A stretch of 64,000 bases of DNA. Origin: Aaosphaeria pasadenensis (Eukaryota; Ascomycota; Dothideomycetes; Pleosporales). The DNA lies in assembly GCA_022813625.1 (NCBI GenBank), contig JAKLMB010000008.1:930001-994000 (forward strand), given 5' to 3'. A model generated the notes under the pieces. The model searched no databases. It saw only the letters and a program-made list of their open reading frames with translations, and was not told the origin of the DNA. Numbering within the stretch: position 1 is the stretch's first letter; each line of letters begins with the position of its first letter. Positions 45,709-56,877 of the stretch are shown here, in pieces. Position numbers and translations under genes: made by a program.

Positions 45709-47030
45709 ATGGCCTCCGAGAATCGTGCAGCATTCGTCCCTAGTGCCGGCGCAGAGCTGGAAGTGCGAACTTCGGACATCCATCGGCCAGAATCTGGAGA
45801 ATTGCTAGTTCGCGTCCACGCAGTCGCCATCCAACCTCTCGATGCCAAAAAGCTGCTCTCCGGGTACGGGGGCGCGGGTACTGCCACCTACCCAGCCGTT
45901 TTCGGAACCAGCGGTGCGGGTGTCGTCGAGCAGGTCGGATCCGACGTGGTCGGCTTCCAAGCCGGGGACCGCGTCGTCTTCGACACGAAAGCCTATGTCG
46001 ACAACGATGTGAACGTCCGTCAGGGAACGTGGCAGCAGCTCACAATTTGTAGTTCCAAAACCGCGGCGAAGGTACGTTTCTCGGGGACAAAAAAAGAACC
46101 AACACCCGCGCCCCCCTCCCCTTTTTGCATCCGCATCCCGCAACATTACAAATACATAAACTGACACACCCTGCTCCTCCAGATTGGCGATGTCGACTTC
46201 GAACAGGCCGTACTGGTCGACTTCCCGTTGCAGACCGCAGTCGCGGCATTGCACCACTTCCTGGGGATGGGGAAGCCCGGGACTGCAAGCCCTAGCGAGA
46301 AAGTGCTCGTTTGGGGTGCTGGTGGCGCCGTAGGATCGTATGCTGTGCAGTACGCGAAATCCGTAAGTGTTTTGCTATCCTGTTCCCTTTTCCTTTGTCA
46401 TGAATTACTCAACCCCCGATTCGGCCGTTCCGATATCTCTATACAGTAATGCCCACTGCTGTACCATCCGGCATAGCCACTGTCGGGAACTCAAGCCCTG
46501 GCTTGAACATAAACACAAACCACGAAAACAATCCCGCTAACACCATCCCCCAGGTCGGCCACACAGTCGTCGTAACAGCCTCCGCGCGCGACACCGCGCG
46601 GCAGCAATCCCTCGGCGCCTCCGAAGTCATCGACTACAAGTCGCCCGACGCCGTGGAGCGACTCCGCGCCCTGGGACCCTTCAAGTACCTCATCACCGGC
46701 AGCGGCGACGCAACCTCCCAGCAAGCCCTAGCCTCGCTACTCCAGCCGTCAGGTGGCCGCTTCGCCTCCGTGCTCGGCGGCGACGTCGAGTTGCCGGCGA
46801 ACGTCGAGCGCGTGTACACTGGCTTTTCGCAGGCGGCGCAGAGCGAGGAGCACGCTGCGTGGAGGGACTGGTGGTACGGGGAGTATTTGCCCAAGGTGCT
46901 GAGCGAGAAGCTGGTCGAGCCGGTGAAGTTTACGAAGGTGGAGGGTGGGTTGGCGGCGTTGCAGGGGGCGAGTAGGGATGTCTTTGAGGGGAAGGTTAGG
47001 GGGAAGTTGGTGGTGAATCCTCAGGAGTAG
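45709..47030 (+). CDS. MDR-superfamily oxidoreductase (quinone oxidoreductase-like)
   Basis: Exons 45709-46071, 46183-46362 and 46554-47030, all phase 0, give 339 aa. The GroES-like N-terminus (GELLVRVHAVAIQPLDAKKL, YPAVFGTSGAGVVEQVG, FQAGDRVV) lacks the zinc-binding cysteines of alcohol dehydrogenases. The Rossmann motif VWGAGGAVGSYAVQYAKS sits at about 164-181, followed by VVVTASARDTARQQSLGASEVIDY. This matches zinc-independent enoyl reductase/quinone oxidoreductases using NADPH. No biosynthetic cluster surrounds it, so a general detoxifying or trans-enoyl-reductase role is only a guess. Confidence 0.87.
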
Positions 47031-47879
47031 GGGAGGGGGTTGGATTCATGGGAGGGTTTAAACTTGAGTCGTTGGCATGATTGATGCCAATGGGAAAGTG
47101 AAAAAAAAGGGCAAGCAAGAAAGCAGGCTCATTATACGAAAGTCACGAATATATGCAAATGATATAACAATTTCCAATTAATCACCGTTCTATAAAAAAA
47201 GAAAGCAATCCACACTATCCTACATTGAAGAACTTACAAATAAATCTTCTCTAAGGATCGATCAATCAATTTCACAATCCAACAACCTCCCAAACCCATA
47301 AGTAAGCAAAGATGGAAAGAAGCAAAAATAGCAAGTCGATATATAATCACATTTCCTCCACACTTCCCCAATATCATAAGACCCCATCACTCACAACCTA
47401 ACCCACCCCTTTGTGCCAGTGACCTTCCCTCGTCCATGCTTCTTCCATATTCTATCACTTGCCTCTCCGACACTAAGACGGCAAGATTCGATGTCAGAGC
47501 ACATCCTCCTGTCTGCCTTGCCTTGGCTTGCCGAGGAGCTGGCGTCAGCGAACCTCTTTCCTCATGGATCTTTCCCTTCGATGCTTCGTCACACGGACGG
47601 AGGACACGATGGTGGTTTTTTTGTGTAACGTGCCTTGTGGCGTTGGTGATGTGGAGTGAGATTAAGTATGTGAGACTTGTATGTCACGGACTTAGTATCT
47701 GTACAGGGGATAGGGGATATGTGTGGCTGTGTGAGAACGATGCTGATATGTGGCGATGATGATGGTGGCGATATGATAGATATTGCTACACAGGAAGAAT
47801 CTAAAAGGTTTATGGATAGTATGAATGATCAATAGCCGGCCCAGAGAAACATGATGACAATAGTGATAACAGACAATTA
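47031..47879. other. Intergenic between convergent genes
   Basis: 3' flanks of the MDR and thioesterase genes; A-rich after 47090. No gene seen. Confidence 0.55.
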
Positions 47880-49104
47880 CTACAATTTGCTTTCGCCTTG
47901 TTGTTTGAGGCGGACGAGGCCCTGGTAGGAAGAGTTAGTGAGTTCGTTTGGTTATGATAGGTTATGTTTGGTATGATAGGGGAAAGGTTAGGTATGTAAA
48001 GGAAAGTACTCACCTCTTGCACGCAACTCGCAATGAGCGTGCCATCCCTCGAAAAGATCTTCTGGAACACCAACCCACGGCCATCACCCGTCCAAGGCGT
48101 CTCCATCTCCGTGAACATCCACTCGTCCGCCCTGAAAGCCCTCGGGTTGTGGAAGTAAATAGTATGATCCAGACTAACCATCATCCCGATCTCGGGGCTC
48201 TTGTCCGTCGCCGACACGTCCTCCCCGTTGCGGATCCTCCTCAGACGCTCGAGGTCCGCCTTGTCCACGAACCTGACCCTCTTGAGCTCCTCGTCGTCCA
48301 TGGCGAGGAGTTTCTTGAGGACGTCCTCGTCGATGCTGGACTTGGATTTGTCCTTGCGCGTCTTCGAGTATCGCCACAGCTTGTGCACGCGCGCGATCGT
48401 TCCGATGAAGTAGCTGTCCGACATGTATGCGAGGGCGGATAGATGCGCCTGGTGGCCGCCGGCGGGCGATATGCGGCCTCGAGCCTTCATCCACTGCCTG
48501 CACTTCTTGTCCTCAGCGTTCGGCGAGTCGTCTGCGTATGGTCAGTACCCGTATCCCTTGAAGCGCGAAACGTAGGTCCATGCTCACTATTTGTTATCTC
48601 TATGCGCTGGCTCTGGAAAGGCCCGCTGGAGGATCCACCGTGATCGAGGTCGTCTAATCCCTCGATTGGACCTGGTACTTGTGGTAGTTTGGCGGAATGT
48701 TCGACCTTCTGCTCGCCTCCGCTGTTCTGGCGGACGAAGCTCATGGTCGTCGTGAAGATGACCTTACCGCGCTGCCTCGCCTGTACGGTCCTGGTAGCAA
48801 AGGACTTGCCTGACCGGACGCGCTCGACGTGGTATATGATGGGGATCTCGGAGTTGCCGGCGAGGACGAAGTAGCAGTGCATGGAGTGGACGGTGAAGTC
48901 CTCATCGACGGTGCGCTGGGCGGCGCTGAGGCATTGCGCGATTGCGGCGCCGCCGTAGATGCCGCGGGCACCTGGAGGGTGCCATAGGGGTCGCCGGTTG
49001 GTGAAGAGGTCGGGGTCTATGTCGGAGAGCTGGGTCAGCTCGAGGAGGTTCTCGATGGCGGATTGGGATGGGTCGACGGCGGGTGGTCGGATTAGAGTGG
49101 ACAT
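47880..49104 (-). CDS. Acyl-CoA thioesterase II (TesB type), peroxisomal
   Basis: Exons 48588-49104, 48014-48531 and 47880-47921 give 358 aa from the ATG at 49104. The double hot-dog fold is recognisable: ENLLELTQL, IYGGAAIAQCLSAAQRTV, SMHCYFVLAGNSEIPIIY and RSGKSFATRTV in the first half; HLSALAYMSDSYFIGT and SLDHTIYFHNPRAFRADEW in the second. The last 42-nt exon encodes GLVRLKQQGESKL, ending in a perfect SKL peroxisomal targeting signal. The enzyme hydrolyses acyl-CoA to fatty acid and CoA, here most likely during peroxisomal fatty acid oxidation. It is divergent from CPS1/DIP2. Confidence 0.92.
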
Positions 49105-50548
49105 GGTGACGGCGGGCGGGATGGGCAACCAGTGCTTCCCTTGAGACGAATGGAAAAGGTGTGGAGATGTCGAAAGGGTATGTGAAGGGAATGAGTGAAT
49201 GAAAGGGAAATATAAATTATAGGAGTTGTTACAGTAATGTCCCGGGAGTAGCCCAGGAGTGGTCCAGTAGCAGGAGCTGGAGTTGCAACATTCGGAAACA
49301 TACTCTGAGCCGAGGCAATGGAGGAGGGCACAATCACGGGATTTTGGGGGGATCACCCATTCCGTATTCCCAAGGTTAACGGTAAATCCATGTAGGGAGG
49401 AGATCTCACATGTTTTCACTAATCATCAGCTTTGATATAAAAGCAATTGATTTATGACAATGGATTTCAGCCAGGTACTCATACTGAACTGTTCTGGATA
49501 TGTTCTGTTTCTTGGCGATCTCCAATGGCCGAAGGATGCCAGTAGAAGCGGTAGGTAACGTGGAGTAACACCTGCATACTATCGGCCTCAGCCCATCGTG
49601 CCATCGTGCTAATTCTGGTAATCATCTCCTTAGCGATTTGCTTCAGGGTCCAGTCGATGTTTTCTTTCTTTTTCTCTGGACTCGAACTACTATTGATTGA
49701 GTTACGAGCTCCGGAGTTGAGCACTTCGCTAGAATAGAGCTTATACGAATCTTGGCTGGAGCCGAAGGCATATGATGTGATCTATTATTGTACACATCTT
49801 TGACGATAATGTGTTCAAATTGATTTTCACAAGTATTAGTTGGTGACTATTTTCGTAGTGGAATTGACTGGGATCTGGCCAAGTGTAGGTTGAAAGAGGA
49901 AGGGTTTGGAAGATCAATAAATTAAGACAAGAAATGGAGGAGGAAGAAATCAAGAAAGACAACGTCATACCCTCCACCCTCCGCCGCCCACCTCCAATTC
50001 CAGTTCCAGTCCATACCGTAGCCAGTCCATGCCTTAGGTCCTTGGGTACGAGTACGCCAGTCGACGCCCGTTACTGACTGTCAGTGCCAGCCATACCCGA
50101 CGACGTGCGAATCCGCTCTCCAACTGACCAACCACAAACCTTTGACACCTTCCACTACCTAACTACCGCACCTCTCTTGTACCTGTACCTGTACCTGTAC
50201 TGTACCTTTCTCACCAACACCACCACCACTTCTTCATATCCATTCCAACCCAAGGGGCTCCTTACTCTCCATCTGCCCTGGGTGACATTTGTGTATAACC
50301 GTCACCAGCACTTGGAGCTGTGTTCCTTCCTTCCCTCCTTCCTTCCTTCCTCACGTTACACCCAAGTGCGCGCGCCAATCTCCGTTTCGCAGACTCTCCC
50401 CCGCGTCGATCGCATATTGACATGTCACCCGCCACCAACGAAATCGCACAAACGATTCCCCCATAGCTATTAAGCTACTAACCACAGCTCAATACACGCA
50501 CACGCACACGCCCGCTTTCATAGAATAACCTATATCCTTCCTCTCGAC
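49105..50548. other. Divergent intergenic region (thioesterase / CPS1)
   Basis: Both genes start outward from this 1.4 kb. It contains simple repeats near the CPS1 side: TGTACC units at 50179-50207 and CTTC units at 50323-50351, the latter within a pyrimidine-rich leader. No gene seen. Confidence 0.55.
50179..50207. repeat. TGTACC hexanucleotide microsatellite
   Basis: Three full TGTACC units followed by partial units, upstream of the CPS1/DIP2-type gene. Confidence 0.7.
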
Positions 50549-53500
50549 ATGGCCGAGTCCAATCCAGAGCTGCAGGCCAAGCTGCATGAACTCGAGAATG
50601 AACTCGAGGAGGGCGACATCACACAGAAAGGGTCAGTCTAGTCTGGCTGCCGGTCGGTCCTTATGGTCTCGAGGGCACTGTCTCAAGTCTGTTTGTCACA
50701 GTCTTGCAGCCACACCTCACGTTCCGGGTACAGGGGACTAACATTCATGTCAGGTACGAAAAGCGAAGAACCGTCCTTCTGTCGCAATATCTCGGACCCG
50801 CGCAGGCGGAACAGCTGCAGGGCCAATTGCGACTCCATAGCCCTTCAGACAGCGACGGAGGGTCCGGCTCTCGCACTGCTTCTCTCGCTGCACTCTCCAC
50901 GCCGGCCGCGCCGCAACCAACGGAACTCCCGACCCTCGACATACAGCGTGCGGAATCCCCCTTCGGAAACCCGGGTCAAGGCGACACGAGGACACCGCAG
51001 GAGTACATTGCATACCCACCTAGCCAAGTTGGGCGCTTCCAGGAAAGACAGCTGGGCATAAGGACGAACTCGCTGCAGAGGCAACCGTCCCAGGCCAGTG
51101 AGACATTCATTCCTCGACCACAAACCCCAGAATACGCTCCGTACTCTCGCGATGGCTCTATGCTCGGCAATTTCGCCTTCAATCCGGACACCCAGCCTGG
51201 TTATGACGGTGGATATGGGTCTCCCGGGGGAGAAATCAGTCGGCGGAGCACGATGCTCGAGAACCACCAAGGGTACTTTTCCGATTTTACTGGGCAACAA
51301 ATGCAGGACCATAGGGACTCGTACGGCGGGCCAAACCGATACTCATCTGGCGACGCCTTCTCTCCTACTGTTGCCATTCCCCCTCCTATGCTCAGCCAAA
51401 CAGATCTACCAGCAGGTATGGTAGAGACGCAGCTTCCACTAGAGCCACGAGACCTGCCCTTCAATGTCTATGATCCGCACAATCCCAACATTCTGATGTC
51501 AAAATTCGACAATATCGGAGCTGTCCTGCGACATCGAGGACGAGTCCAGCCAAGACAAACGGCTTTCTGGGTTCTCGATTCGAAGGGAAAAGAAACAGCT
51601 TCGATCAGCTGGGAGAAGGTCGCCAGCCGCGCAGAGAAGGTCGCAAAGGTGATAAGAGACAAGAGCAATCTTTATCGTGGCGATCGGGTGGCTTTGGTAT
51701 ATCGGGATACTGAAGTCATCGAGTTTGTGGTAGCGCTGATGGGTTGCTTCATCGCTGGCGTGGTGGCAGTTCCCATCAACAGTGTGGATGACTACCAGAA
51801 ACTCATCCTTCTGTTGACTACAACCCAGGCCCACCTCGCACTGACGACCGATAACAATCTAAAAGCCTTCCACAGGGATATCAGCCAAAATCGATTGAAG
51901 TGGCCCAGTGGAGTAGAATGGTGGAAGACCAACGAGTTCGGAAGTTATCACCCTAAGAAGCATGATGACACTCCTGCATTGCAGGTTCCGGAAGTTGCGT
52001 ATATCGAGTTCTCGCGGGCACCCACTGGTGATTTGCGAGGTGTGGTTCTCAGCCACAGGACCATAATGCACCAAATGGCATGCATCAGCGCCATGATGTC
52101 CACCGTCCCCACCGGCAACGGCCCTTCAGACACATTCAGCTCCAACCTCAGAGATCGGAGCGGTAATTTCATCAACAACCATGCGAGGTCCTCGCCCACA
52201 GAAGTCATCTTGAGTTATCTAGATCCGCGAGAGAGTGCAGGCATGATTCTTGCGGTTCTATATTCAGTTTACGGAGGACACACTACCGTTTGGCTTGAAT
52301 CAAAGACCGTCGAAACTCCCGGTCTTTACGCCCACCTCATCACGAAATACAAAACCTCGATCATGGTTGCTGATTATCCTGGTCTCAAACGCGCCGTCTA
52401 CAACTATCAGCAAGATCCCATGGCAACGAGAAACTTCAAGAAGAACTCCGAGCCGAACTTTTCTAGTGTGAAAATCTGTCTTATCGATACGTTGACCGTG
52501 GACTGCGAATTCCATGAAATATTAGGTGATCGATGGCTACGACCTATGAGAAACCCCAGGGCTTCCCAACTCATCGCGCCCATGCTGTGCTTACCTGAAC
52601 ATGGCGGCATGATCGTGTCTGTGAGGGATTGGTTGGGCGGCGAAGAGCGAATGGGATGCCCACTCAGCATGGAGGAGGAAGATGAGGAAGATGCGGAGAA
52701 AGATAAGAACGATCCAAGCGCACTCAATGGTTACACTAGCCTGATTGGCGGCGGCGGCACGTCGAAGAAGACGAGCCAGAAGAAGAGCAGGACCGAGCTG
52801 ACAGAAATACTCCTCGATAAAGAAGCTCTCAAGCTGAACGAAGTCGTCGTTATCGCCATGGGCGAGGAGGCTCGAAAGCGCAGCAACGAGCCGGGGACAA
52901 TGAGGGTTGGAGCATTTGGCTACCCCATTCCAGACGCAACATTAGCTGTGGTTGATCCAGAGACAAATCTGTTGTGCTCGCCATATTCTATTGGTGAGAT
53001 ATGGGTTGATTCCCCTTCGCTGTCCGGAGGTTTCTGGCAGTTGCAGAAACACACTGAGACCATCTTCCATGCACGGCCTTATAGATTTGTAGAGGGAAGC
53101 CCTACACCCCAGTTGCTAGAACTAGAATTCCTGCGAACGGGTTTACTTGGGTGTGTGGTTGATGGCAAAATCTTCGTGTTGGGCCTGTACGAAGATCGAA
53201 TAAGGCAGCGTGTTGAATGGGTCGAGCATGGCGTTTTTGAAGCAGAGCATCGGTACTTCTTTGTACAGCATTTGGTGGTCAGCATCATGAAGACGGTGCC
53301 CAAGATATACGATTGGTAAGTCACTTCAAAGTACTCTACTAAGGCCGAATTAACACAATCTAGTTCTGCTTTCGATGCTCACGTCAATGGAGAATATCTA
53401 CCCATAATACTGATAGAAACCCAATCTGCCTCGACAGCTCCCACGAACCCTGGTGGTCCGCCTCGACAGCTAGACATCCCCTTCCTCGATTCGCTTTCCG

Positions 53501-56500
53501 ATCGCGTTATGGAAGTGCTCTACAACGAGCACCACCTCCGTGTCTATTGTGTCATGATCACTGCCCCGAACACACTTCCTCGTGTCGTCAAAAATGGTCG
53601 TCGCGAGATCGGCAACATGCTCTGCCGTAAAGAATTTGACAACGGCTCCCTTCCTTGTGTCCATGTCAAATTCGGCGTCGAACGGGCCGTCCAGAACCTA
53701 GGTCTCGGAGACGACCCGGCTGGAGGTATCTGGTCCCCGCTGGCCTCCATGGCACGAGGGCAGTACCTGCTGATGCAGGACAAGCAATACTCTGGTGTTG
53801 ACCCCCGCGAAGTCGTGATCGATGACCGAACATCCACCCCTCTGAATCAATTCTCCAACATCCACGACCTGATGCAATGGCGGGTTTCCCGTCAATCAGA
53901 AGAGCTGTCATACTGTACGATTGACGGCCGCGGGCGCGAAGGCAAAGGCGTGAACTGGAAGAAGTTCGACATCAAGGTCGCCTCGGTCGCGATGTACCTC
54001 AAAAACAAGGTCAAGGTGCAAGCCGGTGACCACCTCCTTCTCATGTACACGCACTCTGAGGACTTCGTATATGCAGTCCACGCTTGTTTCTGTCTGGGTG
54101 CTGTTGCCATTCCTATGGCGCCTATCGATCAGAACAGATTGAACGAAGATGCCCCAGCACTACTCCATATCCTTTCTGACTTCAAAATCAAGGCCATCCT
54201 CGTTAACGCGGAGGTGGAACACCTTCTAAAGCTGAAGCAAGTATCGCAGCATCTTAAGCAGTCTGCCGTCATTCTCAAGGTCAATATGCCTCACACATAC
54301 AATACATCCAAACCACCGAAACAGTCCAGCGGATGCCGTGACCACGGCCTCACGATGCGTCCTGCGTGGGTGCAGCCGGGCTACCCCGTTCTCGTGTGGA
54401 CGTACTGGACTCCTGATCAGCGCCGCATCGCTGTCCAACTGGGCCACGACACCATCATGGCGCTCTGCAAGGTCCAGAAAGAGACGTGCCAGATGACCAG
54501 CAACAGACCTGTGTTGGGATGTGTGCGGAGCACGATTGGACTCGGCTTCATTCACACATGCTTGATGGGTATCTTCCTAGCCGCGCCCACATATCTTGTC
54601 TCTCCAGTCGACTTTGCGACGAACCCGAACATTCTGTTCCAAACATTATCGAGATACAAAATCAAGGATGCGTACGCGACGAGTCAGATGTTGGATTATG
54701 CGATAGCACAGGGAGCCGGGAAGACGATGGGGATGCACGAGTTGAAGAATCTCATGATTGCTACTGATAGTAGACCTAGGTCTGACGTTTGTAAGTCTTC
54801 ATCACTGCTTTTCTATTTGACCATCTACATGTAGATGACTTGATCGAACATACACTAACGTTTCAATGAACCACAGTCTCGAGAGTGCGTGTGCATTTCT
54901 CTGGAGCAAGCCTTGATAGGACGGCGATCAACACAGTATACTCACACGTTCTGAACCCTATGGTAGCATCACGTTCATACATGTGCATTGAGCCTGTGGA
55001 GTTGCATCTTGATATGAGTGCCCTACGACGAGGTCTCATCATGCCCGTGGATGTAGACACGGAGCCTAACGCGCTGTTGATCCAAGACTCGGGCATGGTA
55101 CCCGTGAATACGTTAATCTCGATTGTCAACCCAGAGACCAACCAGCTCTGCCTCGTGGGTGAGTATGGCGAGATCTGGGTGCAATCCGAAGCGAACGCCT
55201 TCAGTTTCTACGGCTCAAAGGAGCGACTGGATGCGGAGCGGTTCAACGGCCGTACCGTCGACGGCGACCCCAACGTGCGTTACGTCCGCACGGGAGACTT
55301 GGGATTCCTGCACAATGTGACTCGTCCGATCGGACCCAACGGAGCGCCTGTGGACATGCAGGTGCTGTTTGTGCTTGGCAGCATAGGCGACACGTTTGAG
55401 GTAAACGGCCTCAATCACTTCTCGACTGACATTGAGTCGTCAGTCGAACGATGCCATCGAAATATCGTTTCTGGGGGATGGTAAGTCAATTTATTACTCG
55501 GTCATTCACTATCTCTGTGGCTTTCTTTTGATTGCCAGGCCGGCACGCTATTCACATAAGAGAGATTACTGACATCTCGCTAGTGCTGTCTTCCAGGCTG
55601 GCGGCTTGGTGGTCGTGGTGGTGGAGATTTTCCGCAGGAACTTCCTGGCATCCATGGTCCCTGTTATTGTCAATGCGATCCTCAACGAGCACCAGCTTGT
55701 CATTGACATTGTCGCATTTGTGATCAAGGGGGACTTCCATCGCTCGCGACTAGGGGAGAAGCAGCGAGGGAAGATTCTAGCGGGCTGGGTGACTCGCAAG
55801 ATGCGAACGATAGCCCAATACAGCATTCGCGATCCCAATGGCACCGACAATCAAATTACCGAGGTGGCGGAACCCGCAGGACGCACGAGCACCTTCAGGA
55901 ACAACACTGGACCTGGAAGCACGAAGGAAAGCGTCAGGGCAGGAAGCACGCTCGGCCTGAGCGCGCAGATGCAGAATCTACATGTCAACACGGGCAGCAT
56001 TAGCGGTCCTGGTGGAGTCGTGGCCGTCCAAGAATTGCCAGGAGCACAGTCGGCGGACTATGGCCCGCCCGCCGGTGTATCCGAGATGCCAGCACAGAAC
56101 TATCCAGACTCGATACCTGAGCTTGGGGCCACTGGCCTACCTCGAGAAGGCGACGATACGCCTACAGATATGTATGGGGCAGCAGCGCGACGAGAGTTCC
56201 CGCCTCACTTGACGAGTGTTACCGGGGCGGGCATGCACTACTCTCCCGTAGACCAGGCGGGCGTCTTCGACGACGATGCGAGTCGCAACAGTGGCCAACC
56301 GCAACAACAATACGCTCAGTACACGCAGCAGCAGCAATATGGCACAGAGGGAGGCGTAACGTCGCCTCTCCCCTCGATACTCCGCCCAGGCGGAGGGGGA
56401 ATAGACGATGGCATGGCGGCGGCGGCGGTCGGACCACCCAAGCCGTTCGTCGTGGCCAACGCTGCGGCGGACGACTCCACGCCACAGCCGGGGGCCAACC

Positions 56501-56877
56501 ATTGGTCGTCCTACCCACCACCCTCAGATCAACATCACCAACAACAGCAACAGCAACCCACATCCTACCAAAACTACAACCACGCCTACGACGAAGAATC
56601 CGAATACCCGTCCTACGGCGGCTACCAAGGCGGTGGTGGTAGTGGTGGCTACGGCGGTGGCTACGGGGGCGGCGGCGGTGGTCTGAGAGTCGCGAACCGA
56701 GATTCAAGTGACGAGGGCAGCAGTAGTCGAGGAGAGGACAACAACAACGCTAACAATGACAGCGGAGGCGGGAGGACGTCCAACGACGAGTGGGCGTCCG
56801 ACGCGATTCGGAGCATGAATTTCGCCACTACTGGCGCTCCTGCGGATCCAGCGACGACTTCGACGACGGCGAAGTAA
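50549..56877 (+). CDS. CPS1: CPS1/DIP2-type protein: DMAP1-binding domain and two AMP-binding domains
   Basis: Exons 50549-50631, 50754-53315, 53364-54790, 54877-55480 and 55584-56877 join in frame to 1989 aa. The N-terminus (LQAKLHELENELEEGDITQKGYEKRRTVLL across splice 1) is a DMAP1-binding domain. After a disordered stretch come two adenylate-forming-type domains: the first with GDRVALVYRDTEVIEFVVAL and YIEFSRAPTGDLRGVVLSHR, the second with GDHLLLMYTHSEDFVYAVHA and TYWTPDQRRIAVQLGHDTI. Both lack the classic SGTTG-type nucleotide loop, as is typical of DIP2 relatives. The last 300 residues are Gln- and Gly-rich and disordered. The fungal orthologue is CPS1, required for full virulence in some species; animal DIP2 acts in diacylglycerol metabolism. 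Confidence 0.9.

Noticed and set aside
45709..50548. MDR oxidoreductase, thioesterase and adenylating protein as a polyketide or NRPS cluster
   Set aside because: No PKS, NRPS carrier or condensation domains, and CPS1/DIP2 and a peroxisomal thioesterase are conserved general genes.
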